Positions 10,686 through 20,489 of a DNA stretch of 64,000 nucleotides are shown piece after piece. A program made the translations under genes and the position numbers. The stretch's first letter is position 1, and each line of letters opens with the position of its first letter. Under the pieces are notes generated by a model, which made no database searches, was not told the DNA's origin, and saw only the letters and a list, made by a program, of their open reading frames with translations. The stretch is from positions 106,948 to 170,947 of the forward strand of contig CAIQDI010000024.1 in NCBI GenBank assembly GCA_903870545.1, given 5' to 3'. Origin of the DNA: an uncultured Pseudomonadota bacterium (GTDB lineage: Bacteria > Pseudomonadota > Gammaproteobacteria > Methylococcales > Methylomonadaceae).

Positions 10686-13613
10686 ATGTTAAATTATAAG
10701 TCTCTGTTAAACGCTAGCGCATGGATACTAGCTTTTTTTATTTCTAATGTTAGTGTCGCTAACGAAACCGTGCATTTGCAATTGCGTTGGCATCATCAAT
10801 TTCAATTTGCCGGTTATTACGCTGCGCTAGAAAAAGGTTATTACGCGAACGCCGGTTTAGATGTTGTGATTCATGAAGGTTCGCCCGAAAAAACACCGGT
10901 TGATGAAGTAAAAAAAGACCATGCACAATACGGCGTGGCAAATAGTGAATTACTTTATGAACGTCTACACGGTGCGCCTTTAGTGGCTTTGGCGGCAGTT
11001 TTTCAACATTCGCCCTCCGTGTTGTTAGCGCGTAAAGAAATTTTATCGCCTAGCGATTTAATCGGTAAAAAAGTGATGATGCTCAATAAATCGATGGATA
11101 CGGATTTGTTGGCGATGTTGAGCAACGAAGGCGTGGATAAAAACAGTGTGGGTGTTTTGCCCAGCAGTTTTGAACTTCAGGATTTAATCGACGGTAAAGT
11201 CGATGCGTTTAATGGGTATCTCACCAGTGAAATCTATTTTCTGAAATGGCAAAAATTCCCTTTTACTGTTATCAATCCGCGTAATTACGGTGTGGATTTT
11301 TACAGTGATATTTTATTCACCACGGAAGATGAAATTCGCCGACATCCGAAACGAGTGGAAGCATTTCGGAAAGCGAGTATTGATGGCTGGACTTACGCGC
11401 TGGCACATCGAGACGAAATGATTGAATTACTGATTAACAAATACTACGTTGAAAAATCGCGTCGCCATTTAAGTTATGAAGCCGATGCAATCAGTCCGTT
11501 AGTCGTACCAGATTTAATTGAAATTGGTCACATGAACCCCGCACGCTGGCAAACGATGGCTGAAACCTTTTTAAAAGCCGGCATGGTAAATCAAGACCAA
11601 GTCAATGAACGGTTGCCGGATTTTATGTATGATTCCTATATCAAACTCGATAAAGAACAACTGCAAAGTTATCTAATCGTCGCGGCGGCGGCAGTGAGTA
11701 CGGTGATTTTTATCTTGTTGATTCTCATCGGCGCGTATAAATCTATGAAGCGAGAAAATAAGCAACGGCGCAAAATTTCTAACGCCTTGCTGCATCAAAG
11801 TAGTGATTTAGCGTTGCACAATCAAATTCTCAAAAAAGTCGGCAGCAATACCATTGATTTACATACGCTGCATTTGCTGTTGACTGAGTTAGTTCGCGGC
11901 ATCGAAATGCAACATTCTGAAATGTTGTGTTCGATTTTATTATTAAATCGTGAAACCAGACAATTACATCATGGTGCCGCACCGAGTTTGCCAGAATTTT
12001 ATAATAACGCAATCGACGGTTTGACGATTGGAGACGGTGTTGGATCGTGTGGAACAGCCGCATTTTCAGGGGAACGAGTCATTGTTGAAGATGTTTTAAC
12101 TCATCCATATTGGACAAATTTTTTTGAATTGGTGAAATGCGCGAATCTGCGTTCGTGTTGGTCACAACCGATTAAAAATAGTCAGAATGAAGTGTTAGGC
12201 ACCTTTGCGATTTATCATAAAAATCCGACCATACCTAAACAATCTGAATTGATTTCGATTGAGCAATATGCGAATTTAGTGATGCTGATGATTGAACGTT
12301 ACCGCGACGATACTAAAATTCAGCAGCTCGCCTTTTACGATCCCTTGACCAATTTACCGAATCGCCGATTGATGTCAGAACGACTACGATATGGCATTGA
12401 AATTGGGCGACGTGAAAATAAACGCATGGCGTTATTGATGATGGATTTGGATAAATTCAAATCTGTGAATGATAATTTTGGACATTTAGCGGGCGACGAA
12501 TTATTGATACAAGTCGCGCGGCGAATTCAAGGGCGATTGCGTGATGTCGATACAGTGGCGCGTTTGGGCGGCGATGAATTTATTGTTTTACTGCAAGATA
12601 TTGCTCATATTGACGATGCGGCGCGAGTAGCAGATTTAATTGTGCATGATTTAAGTCAACCCTTTCAATTGAATCAAAGTGATGCAGTACAAATTGGCGC
12701 AAGCATTGGAATTAGTCTATTTCCAGAACACGGTGACAATCCAGAATTGTTAATCGATCACGCCGATACGGCACTTTATCATGCGAAAGACGCGGGACGT
12801 GGACGGTTTGCGTATTTTTCAGATGATTTGACTCATGCGGTGCGAGAACGAATTGAGTTAGAAACGCGCTTACGTCGTGCGATTACTAATCACGAATTAC
12901 GGCTGTATTATCAACCACAAGTAGACATTTTGACCGGTAAAATCGTGGGCGCAGAAGCGTTAATTCGTTGGCTCGATCCCAACGAAGGTTTAATTTCACC
13001 GAATAATTTTATTCCGTTAGCAGAAGAAACCGGTTTAATTGAAACGATTGGCGAATGGGTCGTTTATGAAGCGTGTCGCCAAGGTAAAATCTGGATGGAT
13101 TTGGGGATTACTGAATTGACGATTGCGGTAAATGTATCGCCGGTTCAATTTCGCCGTTGTGATTTGAATGAATTGGTGATGAATGCGTTGCGCGATACGG
13201 GTTTTCCTGCCGAGCGATTAGAATTAGAATTAACCGAAAGTGGTCTAATGGAAAATCAGGAAAAAGTCGTTGCCATTCTTAATCAACTCCGAGCGCAAGG
13301 CGTTCGATTAGCGATTGATGATTTTGGCACCGGTTATTCATCGTTAGCGTATTTAAAATGCTTTCCGGTCAATGTGCTAAAAATCGACAAAAGTTTCATC
13401 GATGACATTCCGCAACTCAAAGACGACATGGAAATTACAGCGACGATTATTGCCATGGGTAAAATTTTAGGTTTCAAAGTGTTGGCAGAAGGCGTTGAAA
13501 CACCGGAACAGTTGGCTTTTTTAGAGCAAAAAGGCTGTGATATTTATCAAGGTTATATTAAAAGTAAACCGTTACCTGCTGATGATTTCTTGAAATTGTT
13601 GCAGGCGGATTAA
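10686..13613 (+). CDS. NMT1-like periplasmic receptor fused to GAF, GGDEF and EAL domains
   Basis: A 975-residue membrane receptor for c-di-GMP signalling. A signal peptide is followed by an NMT1/THI5-like solute-binding domain (LRWHHQFQFAGYYAALEKGY), the fold used for pyrimidine precursors of thiamine and related ligands. After a membrane segment near 325-350 come a GAF domain, a GGDEF domain with an intact G628-G-D-E-F632 signature (RLGGDEFIVLL) and an EAL domain with E757-A-L759 plus DDFGTGYSSLAYLK and KIDKSFI. Both enzymatic signatures look complete, so net activity cannot be predicted. The natural ligand is unknown. It stands 32 bp after ygiQ and 31 bp before ileS. Confidence 0.93.
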   Translation: MLNYKSLLNASAWILAFFISNVSVANETVHLQLRWHHQFQFAGYYAALEKGYYANAGLDVVIHEGSPEKTPVDEVKKDHAQYGVANSELLYERLHGAPLVALAAVFQHSPSVLLARKEILSPSDLIGKKVMMLNKSMDTDLLAMLSNEGVDKNSVGVLPSSFELQDLIDGKVDAFNGYLTSEIYFLKWQKFPFTVINPRNYGVDFYSDILFTTEDEIRRHPKRVEAFRKASIDGWTYALAHRDEMIELLINKYYVEKSRRHLSYEADAISPLVVPDLIEIGHMNPARWQTMAETFLKAGMVNQDQVNERLPDFMYDSYIKLDKEQLQSYLIVAAAAVSTVIFILLILIGAYKSMKRENKQRRKISNALLHQSSDLALHNQILKKVGSNTIDLHTLHLLLTELVRGIEMQHSEMLCSILLLNRETRQLHHGAAPSLPEFYNNAIDGLTIGDGVGSCGTAAFSGERVIVEDVLTHPYWTNFFELVKCANLRSCWSQPIKNSQNEVLGTFAIYHKNPTIPKQSELISIEQYANLVMLMIERYRDDTKIQQLAFYDPLTNLPNRRLMSERLRYGIEIGRRENKRMALLMMDLDKFKSVNDNFGHLAGDELLIQVARRIQGRLRDVDTVARLGGDEFIVLLQDIAHIDDAARVADLIVHDLSQPFQLNQSDAVQIGASIGISLFPEHGDNPELLIDHADTALYHAKDAGRGRFAYFSDDLTHAVRERIELETRLRRAITNHELRLYYQPQVDILTGKIVGAEALIRWLDPNEGLISPNNFIPLAEETGLIETIGEWVVYEACRQGKIWMDLGITELTIAVNVSPVQFRRCDLNELVMNALRDTGFPAERLELELTESGLMENQEKVVAILNQLRAQGVRLAIDDFGTGYSSLAYLKCFPVNVLKIDKSFIDDIPQLKDDMEITATIIAMGKILGFKVLAEGVETPEQLAFLEQKGCDIYQGYIKSKPLPADDFLKLLQAD

Positions 13614-13644
13614 GTAAAATTTTTTTATTATTTGGATTAAAAAC

Positions 13645-16437
13645 ATGACTATAGATTATAAAAAAACGCTGAATTTACCCAGCACGGGTTTTGCGATGAA
13701 AGGCAATTTAGCGCAACGTGAACCCGAACAATTGAAAAAATGGCAAACCGCCGCGTTGTATGAACAAATTCGTGACGCAGCGAAAGATTGTCCGAAATTC
13801 ATTTTGCACGATGGTCCGCCGTATGCGAATGGCGAAATTCACATTGGTCACGCCGTTAATAAGGTGTTGAAAGATTTTATTTTGAAATCGAAAACGTTAA
13901 GCGGTTTTGACGCGCCTTATGTGCCAGGTTGGGATTGCCACGGCTTGCCGATTGAATTGCAAGTTGAAAAGAAAATTGGCAAAGCAGGCGCGAAAGTGTC
14001 ACCGCACGTTTTCCGAAATGCGTGCCGCGAATATGCCGCCAAACAAGTTGAAATCCAAAAAGAAGCCTTTGTACGATTGGGCATTTTTGGCGATTGGCAA
14101 AATCCGTATTTAACAATGGATTTTGCCTTTGAAGCTGACATTGTGCGCTCGTTAGGAAAAATTGTGGCAAATGGTCACATTGTTAAAGGTGCAAAACCGG
14201 TTCATTGGTGTACCGATTGCGGTTCAGCGTTAGCCGAAGCCGAAGTGGAACACGAAGACAAGCATTCGCCCGCGATTGACGTGCGTTTTGCAGCGGTAGA
14301 TTCGGCGGAATTTTTGTTGAATTTTAGTTCGTCACAAGGTCACGGCAAAGTTTCCGTGGTGATTTGGACAACGACACCGTGGACTTTGCCAGCGAATCAA
14401 GCGGTGGCGTTAAATCCAGAATTGACTTACGTTTTGGTTCAGCATCGCGACGAGCGTTTGGTTTTGGCGCAAGATTTAGTGGAATCGGCGATGCTTCGTT
14501 ACGGCAATTTGGATTACACCATTTTGGCGGAGTGTGAAGGGTTGGCGTTAGAAAATCAGCTTTTACAACATCCATTTTATGCGCGTCACGTCCCGATTGT
14601 TTTGGGCGATCACGTTACAACTGACGCTGGAACCGGGGCAGTTCATACCGCGCCTGCTCACGGTCAAGAAGATTACATTGTCGGACGGGTTTATGATTTG
14701 CCAGTCGATTGTCCGGTCGGTGGCGACGGCGTATTTTTATCAACCACCGAAATTTTCGCTGGCGAACACGTTTTCAAAGCCAACGCTCATGTTTTAGACG
14801 TTCTGCATGAACGCGGCGCGTTGGTGCATCAACAAACGATTTTGCACAGTTACCCGCATTGCTGGCGACACCACACACCAATTATTTTCCGCGCCACGCC
14901 ACAATGGTTTATTTCGATGAACCAAAAACAGTTGCGCGAACAAGCTCTTGCGGAAGTGAAAAAAGTCGCGTGGTTGCCCGAATGGGGTCAAGCGCGAATT
15001 GAAAGCATGATGGAAAATCGTCCTGATTGGTGTATTTCGCGCCAACGGACGTGGGGCGTGCCGATTGCATTTTTTGTGCATAAAGAAACCGGCGAATTGC
15101 ATCCGCGCACCGCTGAATTGATTGAACAAGTCGCACAACGCATTGAAAAATCGGGCATTGATGCGTGGTTTGATGCCACTGCCGCTGAATTTTTAGGCGA
15201 CGAAGCGAGCGATTACGACAAAATGACCGACACGCTCGATGTGTGGTTTGATTCGGGCGTGACGCACGCAGCGGTTTTGAATCGTCGTGAACAATTGCAA
15301 TTCCCCGCTGATTTATATTTGGAAGGTTCCGACCAACATCGTGGCTGGTTTCAATCGTCGTTGTTGGCATCGGTTGCCATGAATGGCGTTGCGCCGTACA
15401 AAACCGTTTTGACGCATGGTTTTACGGTCGATGCGAAAGGCGAAAAAATGTCGAAATCAAAAGGCAACGTTATTCCGCCCCAATCGGTGATGAAAAGTTT
15501 GGGCGCGGACGTGTTGCGTTTGTGGATTGCATCGACCGATTATCGCGGCGAAATGCGCGTTTCAGACGAAATTTTAGAACGTACGTCGGACGGTTATCGT
15601 CGTTTGCGAAATACCGCGCGTTTCTTGTTGTCGAATTTGAATGATTTCAATCCTACCGAAGATTTGGTTGAAACGGCGAAATTGTTGCCGCTCGACCGTT
15701 GGGTTTTGGATAGCGCGTTGACGTTACAAAACGAAGTGAAAGCGGCTTACGAAAATTACCAATTTCAAACAGTTTTCCAAAAAGTACATCATTTTTGCGT
15801 GATTGATTTGGGCAGTTTTTATTTGGATATTATCAAAGACCGCCAATACACCGCCAAAACCGATGGTTTGGCGCGACGTTCCGCACAAACTGCAATGTTC
15901 CACGTTTTAGAAGCATTGACGCGCTGGCTTGCGCCGATTTTGAGTTATACGGCGGAAGAAATTTGGCAACATTTGCCCGCCGTTGGCAATCGCCCCGAAT
16001 CGGTATTTTTAACAACGTGGTACGAAGATTTAACGGCGTTAGATTCGGATGCAGAATTCAATCATGATTTTTGGCAAACGGTGATGACGGTTCGTTCTGA
16101 AGTCAGTCAAGCCCTTGAACACAGCCGCACAACCAAAGAAATTGGTTCGTCTTTGGCGGCAAATGTGGAATTGGAATGTGACGCGAAAACCTTTGAAACG
16201 CTGGATAAATTGGGCGACGAATTACGTTTTGTATTTATTACCTCGGACGCGAAAATTACAAAATCGGATGGGGCGGATTATCAAGTCAAAATCAAAGTCA
16301 CGCCATCAACCGAACAAAAATGCGTGCGTTGCTGGCATCAACGTTCTGACGTAGGTTCACACGCTGAACATCCCGAATTATGTGGACGTTGCGTTGAAAA
16401 TATCGTGGGCGAAGGTGAAAAACGTCTTTATGCCTAA
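13645..16437 (+). CDS. ileS: Isoleucine--tRNA ligase
   Basis: Class I aminoacyl-tRNA synthetase that charges tRNA-Ile and edits misactivated valine. The 930-residue length is typical of the bacterial type. The ATP-binding signatures are HIGH at 66-69 (HIGHAVNK) and KMSKS at 601-605 (EKMSKSKGN). The CP1 editing domain contains [15 protein letters not shown] sequence, and the C-terminal zinc site is formed by CVRCWHQ and CGRCVE. The end overlaps lspA by 8 bp, the usual ileS-lspA arrangement in proteobacteria. Confidence 0.98.
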   Translation: MTIDYKKTLNLPSTGFAMKGNLAQREPEQLKKWQTAALYEQIRDAAKDCPKFILHDGPPYANGEIHIGHAVNKVLKDFILKSKTLSGFDAPYVPGWDCHGLPIELQVEKKIGKAGAKVSPHVFRNACREYAAKQVEIQKEAFVRLGIFGDWQNPYLTMDFAFEADIVRSLGKIVANGHIVKGAKPVHWCTDCGSALAEAEVEHEDKHSPAIDVRFAAVDSAEFLLNFSSSQGHGKVSVVIWTTTPWTLPANQAVALNPELTYVLVQHRDERLVLAQDLVESAMLRYGNLDYTILAECEGLALENQLLQHPFYARHVPIVLGDHVTTDAGTGAVHTAPAHGQEDYIVGRVYDLPVDCPVGGDGVFLSTTEIFAGEHVFKANAHVLDVLHERGALVHQQTILHSYPHCWRHHTPIIFRATPQWFISMNQKQLREQALAEVKKVAWLPEWGQARIESMMENRPDWCISRQRTWGVPIAFFVHKETGELHPRTAELIEQVAQRIEKSGIDAWFDATAAEFLGDEASDYDKMTDTLDVWFDSGVTHAAVLNRREQLQFPADLYLEGSDQHRGWFQSSLLASVAMNGVAPYKTVLTHGFTVDAKGEKMSKSKGNVIPPQSVMKSLGADVLRLWIASTDYRGEMRVSDEILERTSDGYRRLRNTARFLLSNLNDFNPTEDLVETAKLLPLDRWVLDSALTLQNEVKAAYENYQFQTVFQKVHHFCVIDLGSFYLDIIKDRQYTAKTDGLARRSAQTAMFHVLEALTRWLAPILSYTAEEIWQHLPAVGNRPESVFLTTWYEDLTALDSDAEFNHDFWQTVMTVRSEVSQALEHSRTTKEIGSSLAANVELECDAKTFETLDKLGDELRFVFITSDAKITKSDGADYQVKIKVTPSTEQKCVRCWHQRSDVGSHAEHPELCGRCVENIVGEGEKRLYA

Positions 16438-16912
16438 GTTTTCCAAACACAAATGGTTGTGGCTTTCCGCGTTAGCAATTGGTTTAGACCAAGCCAGTAA
16501 ATTAGCGGTTGATAAATCGTTTTCGCTTTATGAATCGATGGCGGTGATGCCGTTTTTCAATCTAACTTACGTTCACAACACCGGCGCGGCGTTTAGTTTT
16601 TTGAGTGAAGCGGGCGGCTGGCAACGGTGGTTTTTTGCGGCATTAGCAATTGTGATGAGTACGATTATGACGATTTGGCTAACTCGTTTGAAAGAAAATG
16701 AAACTTTGTTAGCGGTGTCGTTGTCGCTGATTTTAGGTGGCGCGATGGGCAATTTAATCGACCGGTTGGCTTACGGTTATGTGATTGATTTTCTCGATGT
16801 GTATTACGGAACCTATCATTGGCCAGCGTTTAATATCGCTGATTCTGCGATTACGATTGGCGTGGCGTTAATGTTGGTAGAATCATTCAAGTCACAGGAA
16901 AAAAAAGCATGA
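16430..16912 (+). CDS. lspA: Lipoprotein signal peptidase LspA
   Basis: Inner-membrane aspartic protease that removes the signal peptide of prolipoproteins. I choose the ATG at 16430 (MPKFSKHKW), inside the end of ileS, rather than an upstream in-frame start, because it gives 160 residues, the normal LspA size, and sits just after GAAGGTGAAAA. Four hydrophobic helices are visible. The catalytic aspartates are D111 in [10 protein letters not shown] and D138 in [10 protein letters not shown], and the conserved NTGAAFSF motif is present. It overlaps cobO by ATGA. Confidence 0.96.
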   Translation: MPKFSKHKWLWLSALAIGLDQASKLAVDKSFSLYESMAVMPFFNLTYVHNTGAAFSFLSEAGGWQRWFFAALAIVMSTIMTIWLTRLKENETLLAVSLSLILGGAMGNLIDRLAYGYVIDFLDVYYGTYHWPAFNIADSAITIGVALMLVESFKSQEKKA

Positions 16913-17445
16913 AAACACGCGACCGAAGACACGGTTTAACCGTCGTCAACACCGGCGAAGGCAAAGGTAAATCATCCAGCGCGTTTGGCATGGTATTTCG
17001 GGCGGCGGGTTGGGAAATGAACGTGTGCGTGATTCAATTTATCAAAGGGCAATGGCAAACGGGCGAACAAAAAGCCGCTGCATTGTTTGACAATATTGAA
17101 TGGCACGCGCTGGGCGACGGCTTTACTTGGGACACGAAAAATCCTGAACAAGATATTAAAACCAGCCGTGAAATTTGGGACTTTGCGAAAGCGCAGATTT
17201 TGTCGGAAAAGTTTGATGTTGTGTTGCTCGATGAAATTAACTATTGTTGTGGCTACGGTTGGATTTCAGGACAAGAAATTGCCGACTTTATTACCGAAGA
17301 AAAGCCGTCGTGGTTGCATTTAATTTTGACGGGACGAAATGCGTCGCTCGAGGTGATTGCAGTAGCGGACACGGTCACTGAAATGACCAAAGTGAAACAC
17401 GTTTTTGAGCAAGGTGTGAAAGCAGAGCAGGGCATCGATTTTTAA
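16909..17445 (+). CDS. cobO: Cob(I)yrinic acid a,c-diamide adenosyltransferase (CobO/BtuR type)
   Basis: Transfers adenosyl from ATP to the cobalt of corrinoids, for cobalamin synthesis or salvage. The 178-residue protein has the modified P-loop GEGKGKSSSAFG at 16-27, FIKGQWQTGEQ and the acidic strand VVLLDEINYCCGYGW typical of the CobO/CobA/BtuR family. The ATG overlaps the lspA stop (ATGA), an unusual neighbour for cobO that suggests cotranscription with ileS-lspA. No cobalamin riboswitch was seen upstream. Confidence 0.93.
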   Translation: MKTRDRRHGLTVVNTGEGKGKSSSAFGMVFRAAGWEMNVCVIQFIKGQWQTGEQKAAALFDNIEWHALGDGFTWDTKNPEQDIKTSREIWDFAKAQILSEKFDVVLLDEINYCCGYGWISGQEIADFITEEKPSWLHLILTGRNASLEVIAVADTVTEMTKVKHVFEQGVKAEQGIDF

Positions 17446-17463
17446 AACAACGAGGAGTTATTT

Positions 17464-17853
17464 ATGAGTGAAGAAGTAAAAGAACCGATGATTAGCAGCA
17501 CCATGAAAATTGTGATTGCCGTTGTAGGCGTTTTTGTGATGGGTTTTGCGCTGGTTGGCGCAAGTAAACAAAAAACCGTGGTCGAAATGGAAGCGGAATC
17601 GATGATTCGCAATTACGCTAACATTCAAGGCATGGCGAATCAGAAATGTCCGGCAGCAATTGAAAGTGCAACGGGCGAACAAGTCTTTTTCCCCAGTAAA
17701 ACAGAAAGTGATAAAAACACTTACATTACGTTAATGTGGGAAGGTGAAAATACCGCGAACGGTGGCTTTAAAAACGCTAGTTGTACGTTAAAAGCCTCAT
17801 TGGGCGGTATTTCGGAATTGGTTGTTGATGGTAAAGCGATTATCAAAAAGTAA
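17464..17853 (+). CDS. Hypothetical single-pass membrane protein
   Basis: A 129-residue protein with one hydrophobic segment near 16-35 (KIVIAVVGVFVMGFALVGAS) and a polar remainder, probably exported and anchored by its N-terminus. I do not recognise the family. Two cysteines (in NQKCPAAIE and ASCTLKAS) could form a disulfide, reminiscent of minor pilin-like proteins, but the pilin cleavage motif is absent. A strong ribosome-binding site (ACGAGGAGTT) precedes the ATG 18 bp after cobO, so it is a real gene and the last of this operon. Confidence 0.7.
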   Translation: MSEEVKEPMISSTMKIVIAVVGVFVMGFALVGASKQKTVVEMEAESMIRNYANIQGMANQKCPAAIESATGEQVFFPSKTESDKNTYITLMWEGENTANGGFKNASCTLKASLGGISELVVDGKAIIKK

Positions 17854-17866
17854 TCATTACATGACG

Positions 17867-17900
17867 GGAGTACAAACCTTGATTTGTATGTTTGTACTCC
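17867..17900. terminator. Convergent (bidirectional) terminator hairpin
   Basis: A perfect 11-bp inverted repeat, GGAGTACAAAC at 17867-17877 and GTTTGTACTCC at 17890-17900, with a 12-nt loop lies between two convergent genes. Only short T-runs flank it (TATTTTCC on the plus side). Its right arm touches the stop codon of the minus-strand EF-hand gene. Confidence 0.7.
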
Positions 17901-18304
17901 TATTTTCCTAGTTCAATTCGTTGGTCGTTGTCCTTATCTGCCTCGGTGAACCATTTCAAACGTGATTGGTTGTATTCTTGTTCACTGATTTGTGCGTCTT
18001 TATTTTCGTCCAATTTATCAAATACTCGTTGTCCCACTTCTGCACCTGAATCTGTGGTGGTGGAATGTGAATGTTCTGCGTAACGCTGCAAAAATTCCTG
18101 TTGTTCAATGGCATGATCGCCGTCTATATCCATCGTTTTAAAGCGTTCAGCGGCGGATTCTAAAAACTCTTCTTGCGTGACCACGCGATCACCATTGTGA
18201 TCAAATTTTTCAATCATATACGCATTTTTTGCCGCTTCTTCCGCGTGAGCCGTTGAAAAAATAGCTAAAAAGAAACTTATTATTAACCACACATTTTTTT
18301 TCAT
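17900..18304 (-). CDS. Exported EF-hand calcium-binding protein
   Basis: A 134-residue protein with a signal peptide (MKKNVWLIISFFLAIFSTAHA, cleavage after AHA) and four EF-hand-like loops: DHNGDRVVTQEE, DIDGDHAIEQQE, DENKDAQISEQE and DKDNDQRIELGK. It therefore probably binds calcium in the periplasm. I use the ATG at 18304; an in-frame TTG at 18319 would add five residues but lacks the GAGAG ribosome-binding site that precedes the ATG. It follows the zinc-ribbon protein gene by 11 bp and could share its message. Downstream partner is unknown. Confidence 0.88.
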   Translation of the reverse strand: MKKNVWLIISFFLAIFSTAHAEEAAKNAYMIEKFDHNGDRVVTQEEFLESAAERFKTMDIDGDHAIEQQEFLQRYAEHSHSTTTDSGAEVGQRVFDKLDENKDAQISEQEYNQSRLKWFTEADKDNDQRIELGK

Positions 18305-18315
18305 AAATAAAGCTC

Positions 18316-20460
18316 TCAATTCAATAACCCGCCGACTTCAGCGAGTTGGTTAATTTCAATATTCAAATCTGTTTTCAGCGTAGGCGATTGAATGGTGGTT
18401 AGCAGATTATTCGCGGCTTTGATTTGGAAACCGTGCAAGTATTGCCGAATAATGACCGTTAAAATGGCATCTTTTTCCGCCGATGTCGGTAAACTCGTCA
18501 ACGCATTTTGGATGGTAACGGTTAATGTTTGGATTTTGTTGGTGTTTTTTATTTTTCCGTAATAACTCACTAAACGACTTGCTACGATAGATTTTTCTGC
18601 CGCTGTCGGTAATTCGTCAGCCAGAATTTTCTCACTCACCACTACTAATGCGTTTGCTGTTGCGGGCGAATAATCGGCAATAGAAATAGCGGACAAAGCC
18701 TTATAAACTGGCTTGTGTAGCGATTTGTGTAATTCCAACGCATTAGAAATAAATCCGGCTTTAAGAGACGCGCTAATAGCTTGATACAACCACAAATCAT
18801 AATGCTCTTTCACGTCAAATTCGGTAAAGATATTCAACCCGTTTTTCCACTGATTACACGCGGCATAACTAATGGCTAACGCGCTTAACGTTTCTGGTCT
18901 GAGTTGCGGTATGAGTGGCGCGGTGCTATTCAGCCATTGTGCGGCGGCGGTTTCATTGTTAATTTCTTGATATGCACGCGCCACGACTATGCGTAATTGA
19001 ACTTGTGTATTGGCATCCGTAATCGGTGTGAGCATCGAGTTTACTCTGTTGAAATAGCCATTAGCTATCGCCAGACTGCCAGTTTTGGAATAAATTACTG
19101 CGAGTTTCAAAATGACGGGCAATTGCAATTCAGGTCGCGGCAACGTGGCAAGTAAACGTTCAGCTCGGGCGAGCAAAGGATTACTATTGTTTGTCAACGC
19201 CAAATACCCCCCAGCTTGCGCGAAATACACCGCCTGTTGTTCAGCAGGAAGCAACGTTAATCGAGTTTCTAGTATCGCTAAATAATTATCGACTAATTTA
19301 CTTTGTTTGTGTTCTTGTGCGGTGTGCAACAATTCGCCAACTGCATCCACATAAACATCATTAGCGACAATATATTTGCTTAATTTTTTTGCATTTTCAG
19401 GTAATTGACGCTGTAAAAGTGTTTGACTGTTTTCTGACAAAAAATGATCCCACGCGGTATCGGTATTCAACAGCGAAAAAATTTCTTGTGAATTGAGCGG
19501 TTGTAGTGACGCGATAGGTTTTTTCGTGGCTGCTGGTGAATAGGCGGCAGCTTCTTCCGTTGATGATTCACCTGACGATTCACCCGCAGAACCGCTTGCG
19601 TCCGCTATTGCGTCTGGATTTAAGCCAAAACCTTTTAAAACCTGTGCGGCTTGATCGTGCGTTTTTTGCATCGCTTGTTGTGAATCCATTGGCGTGGCAT
19701 TATTAGACGCGCCTCCTTTTGCGCTGGCACCTTTAGATGAAGAACTCGCCGCCGACTTTTCTACAGGAGTTGAAGTCGCGGAGTTTTCTGTGGTGGAGAT
19801 TGGCGGTTGGGAAGTCGAAGGTTTCAAAAAATAACTGGCACCGACCAACGCAATTAAGCCACCTCCGATTACTAACAACTTAACAGATGGTGATTTTTTA
19901 ATTTCATCGCCACCGTGTAATTCTTGCAGAATTTCTTTTTCTAAATCTAATTTCCGCTGTTTTTCGGCTTCTTCTTCGTGCTTTTTGATGGCGTGTACAT
20001 GGATGTTATTTTCTGACGCGAGTAATTTCGATTTAATCGCTTCACGCTCTTCATTTTTGTGTCTCAAATCTAAAAATTTGGTAATTGTAATTCCGCATTC
20101 TTCACATTTTTCAGCCGGCTTATTATCGTCGCCATTTACAGGCATGTCATGACCGCAATTTGGACAAATTGAAGACGATTCATCGAAATCTGCCTCCATT
20201 GGAACAAGCTCTAAATTAGAAAGTGGTCGTGTGGGTCTACAGATGCAAATTAAACCTAACTTGCCCAGTTTATACTGGTAATTTTTCGCCTCGACTTCAG
20301 GTGAATTACGACGAATACACACGCCATTTGGCTGTGCCAATAATTCGTCTACCTCTGACGCGCTAATTTGTAACATTTTTACGGCGTGTGCTTTAATTTC
20401 TACCGTTTCGTTGAGGCGGTCTGGGTTAATGCCTTTTATAAAAATATCGAATAATTTCAT
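18316..20460 (-). CDS. Zinc-ribbon, single-TM protein with helical-repeat C-terminus (unknown function)
   Basis: About 714 residues. The N-terminal 90 residues form an unrecognised globular domain. A four-cysteine zinc ribbon follows (CPNCGHDMP and CEECGITI), then a charged coiled region, a membrane segment (VKLLVIGGGLIALVGASYFL), a low-complexity Ser/Ala/Thr linker, and roughly 390 residues of alpha-helical repeats resembling TPR solenoids. The start is uncertain: ATGs at 20481 and 20460 are both possible and neither has a convincing ribosome-binding site; I prefer MKLFDIFIKGI. It directly follows pilU on the same strand, so a role linked to pili is possible but unproven. Confidence 0.75.
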   Translation of the reverse strand: MKLFDIFIKGINPDRLNETVEIKAHAVKMLQISASEVDELLAQPNGVCIRRNSPEVEAKNYQYKLGKLGLICICRPTRPLSNLELVPMEADFDESSSICPNCGHDMPVNGDDNKPAEKCEECGITITKFLDLRHKNEEREAIKSKLLASENNIHVHAIKKHEEEAEKQRKLDLEKEILQELHGGDEIKKSPSVKLLVIGGGLIALVGASYFLKPSTSQPPISTTENSATSTPVEKSAASSSSKGASAKGGASNNATPMDSQQAMQKTHDQAAQVLKGFGLNPDAIADASGSAGESSGESSTEEAAAYSPAATKKPIASLQPLNSQEIFSLLNTDTAWDHFLSENSQTLLQRQLPENAKKLSKYIVANDVYVDAVGELLHTAQEHKQSKLVDNYLAILETRLTLLPAEQQAVYFAQAGGYLALTNNSNPLLARAERLLATLPRPELQLPVILKLAVIYSKTGSLAIANGYFNRVNSMLTPITDANTQVQLRIVVARAYQEINNETAAAQWLNSTAPLIPQLRPETLSALAISYAACNQWKNGLNIFTEFDVKEHYDLWLYQAISASLKAGFISNALELHKSLHKPVYKALSAISIADYSPATANALVVVSEKILADELPTAAEKSIVASRLVSYYGKIKNTNKIQTLTVTIQNALTSLPTSAEKDAILTVIIRQYLHGFQIKAANNLLTTIQSPTLKTDLNIEINQLAEVGGLLN

Positions 20461-20489
20461 GGTACTGTTCGCCTTAATCATTTGATTAT

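Noticed and set aside
16115..16354. Open frame overlapping the end of ileS
   Set aside because: Out-of-frame shadow of ileS with no ribosome-binding site and no family resemblance.
20482..20489. Possible longer start of the zinc-ribbon protein
   Set aside because: The ATG at 20481 lacks a ribosome-binding site; kept as an alternative, not as a separate feature.
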